DNA of 36,186 nucleotides from an uncultured Pelagibacteraceae bacterium. Lineage in GTDB: Bacteria; Pseudomonadota; Alphaproteobacteria; Pelagibacterales; Pelagibacteraceae. The notes under the pieces were generated by a model. The model had not been told where the DNA came from, ran no database searches, and saw only the letters and a program-made list of their open reading frames with translations. Every line of letters starts with the position of its first letter. Position 1 is the stretch's first letter. The stretch lies in assembly GCA_902546795.1 (NCBI GenBank), contig CACCLK010000009.1:1-36186 (forward strand), written 5' to 3'. This document shows, piece by piece, positions 35,447 to 36,186 of this stretch. The translations under genes and the position numbers were made by a program.

Positions 35447-36186
35447 ATGAAAATTCTATCTGGTACTAGCAACCCAAAGCTCAGTAAGGACATCTGTAGA
35501 CAGCTTAAGCTTAAACTTATTAATTCTAATATAAAAAGTTTTGCTGATGGCGAAATATATGTTGAAATTAATGAAAATATAAGAGGCAATAGTGTATTTG
35601 TAATCCAATCTACTAGTACCCCTGCTAACGATAATCTAATGGAACTACTACTTTGTATAGATGCTCTAAGAAGATCCTCTGCTAAAAATATTACAGCTGT
35701 AATTCCTTACTTTGGTTATGCTAGACAGGATAGAAAAGTTGCACCACGAACATCAATTTCTGCAAAAGTTGTTTCAAATCTTATCACTAACGCTGGAGCT
35801 AATAGAGTCGTCACTGTTGATTTGCATGCAGGTCAAATTCAAGGTTTTTTTGATATTCCCGTGGATAATTTATTCACAACCCCTTTGTTTGCAAGATATA
35901 TTAAAAAAAAATTAAAAAATAAAAAATTAATTTGTGTTTCACCAGATGTTGGGGGTGTGCAAAGGACAAGAGGTCTGGCACAAAAAATTAAAGCAGATTT
36001 AGCAATTATAGATAAAAGAAGACCTGCGCCTGGCAAATCCGAGGTTATGAATATAATTGGAGATGTAAAAGGTAGAACTTGTATCATAGTTGATGACATA
36101 ATTGATAGTGGTGGAACAATTGTTAATGCTGCTAAGGCTTTAAAATCTAGCGGAGCTAACGAAGTTTATGTTTTTATTACTCACGC
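35447..36186 (+). CDS. prs: Ribose-phosphate pyrophosphokinase Prs, 3' end beyond the window
   Basis: Makes PRPP from ribose-5-phosphate and ATP for nucleotide, histidine and tryptophan synthesis. The ATG at 35447 begins [16 protein letters not shown], and 246 codons are visible before the right edge. Conserved elements are [10 protein letters not shown], the ATP-binding [35 protein letters not shown] with the catalytic loop KRRPAPG, and the PRPP-binding motif [12 protein letters not shown]. About 65-70 residues are missing if the family length of about 310-315 holds. Confidence 0.96.
   Translation, partial: MKILSGTSNPKLSKDICRQLKLKLINSNIKSFADGEIYVEINENIRGNSVFVIQSTSTPANDNLMELLLCIDALRRSSAKNITAVIPYFGYARQDRKVAPRTSISAKVVSNLITNAGANRVVTVDLHAGQIQGFFDIPVDNLFTTPLFARYIKKKLKNKKLICVSPDVGGVQRTRGLAQKIKADLAIIDKRRPAPGKSEVMNIIGDVKGRTCIIVDDIIDSGGTIVNAAKALKSSGANEVYVFITH

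Noticed and set aside
1-36186. Search for CRISPR arrays, insertion sequences, prophage genes, toxin-antitoxin pairs and defence systems
   Set aside because: No regularly spaced repeats, transposase or integrase motifs, or paired small toxin/antitoxin genes were seen; genes are housekeeping or single accessory enzymes.

Overview
The window is very AT-rich, tightly packed chromosomal DNA from a small-genome alphaproteobacterium, most likely SAR11/Pelagibacterales or a similar streamlined marine lineage. This placement is inferred from base composition, the frequent 4-bp ATGA start/stop overlaps, the near absence of intergenic DNA, and several alphaproteobacterial neighbourhoods: amidase-rnpB-mraZ, carAB facing yqeY-dnaG-rpoD, ilvE facing marR-ompR-envZ, and ubiK facing lgt-midA-pgeF. 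I see no insertion sequence, prophage, CRISPR array, integrase or toxin-antitoxin pair. Nearly every gene is a recognisable housekeeping gene, and I found no convincing undescribed multi-gene system.

Layout. Positions 1-4232 (minus strand) hold the start of the division and cell-wall cluster in the order mraZ, ftsZ, rsmH, ftsL, ftsI; ftsI runs off the left edge. ftsZ sits second instead of at the far end of the cluster, and the upstream region carries three TGGGN repeats with a 10-bp period, the expected operator of MraZ. RNase P RNA (4370-4730) and a peptidoglycan amidase follow upstream on the same strand. Positions 5565-6911 (plus) encode MlaA- and MlaC-like lipid-transport proteins, followed by a minus-strand tRNA with anticodon CAU and a lone sugar O-methyltransferase-like gene.

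Positions 8284-12438 (minus) hold the yqeY-dnaG-rpoD macromolecular-synthesis operon, divergent from carAB (12558-16968). DnaG has lost three of the four zinc ligands of its N-terminal domain. Next come a 2-oxoglutarate-type oxygenase and an ELM1-family protein (minus), then thioredoxin reductase and an ADP-ribosylglycohydrolase-like protein (plus), and aspartate aminotransferase (minus).

Positions 21720-29183 (plus) form one long run: uvrB, a FolM-like reductase, folB, an SGNH hydrolase, uvrC, pgsA and a methyltransferase. DNA repair, pterin/folate and phospholipid genes are joined by overlaps or gaps of a few bases. ilvE (minus) diverges from a MarR regulator, an OmpR-type response regulator and an EnvZ-type kinase; a perfect 17-bp inverted repeat lies in the ilvE/marR gap. 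The right end holds ubiK (minus), then lgt, midA and pgeF (plus), and the beginning of prs, which runs off the right edge.

Four of the five convergent junctions overlap and the fifth has a 5-bp gap, so no ordinary hairpin terminator fits between them.
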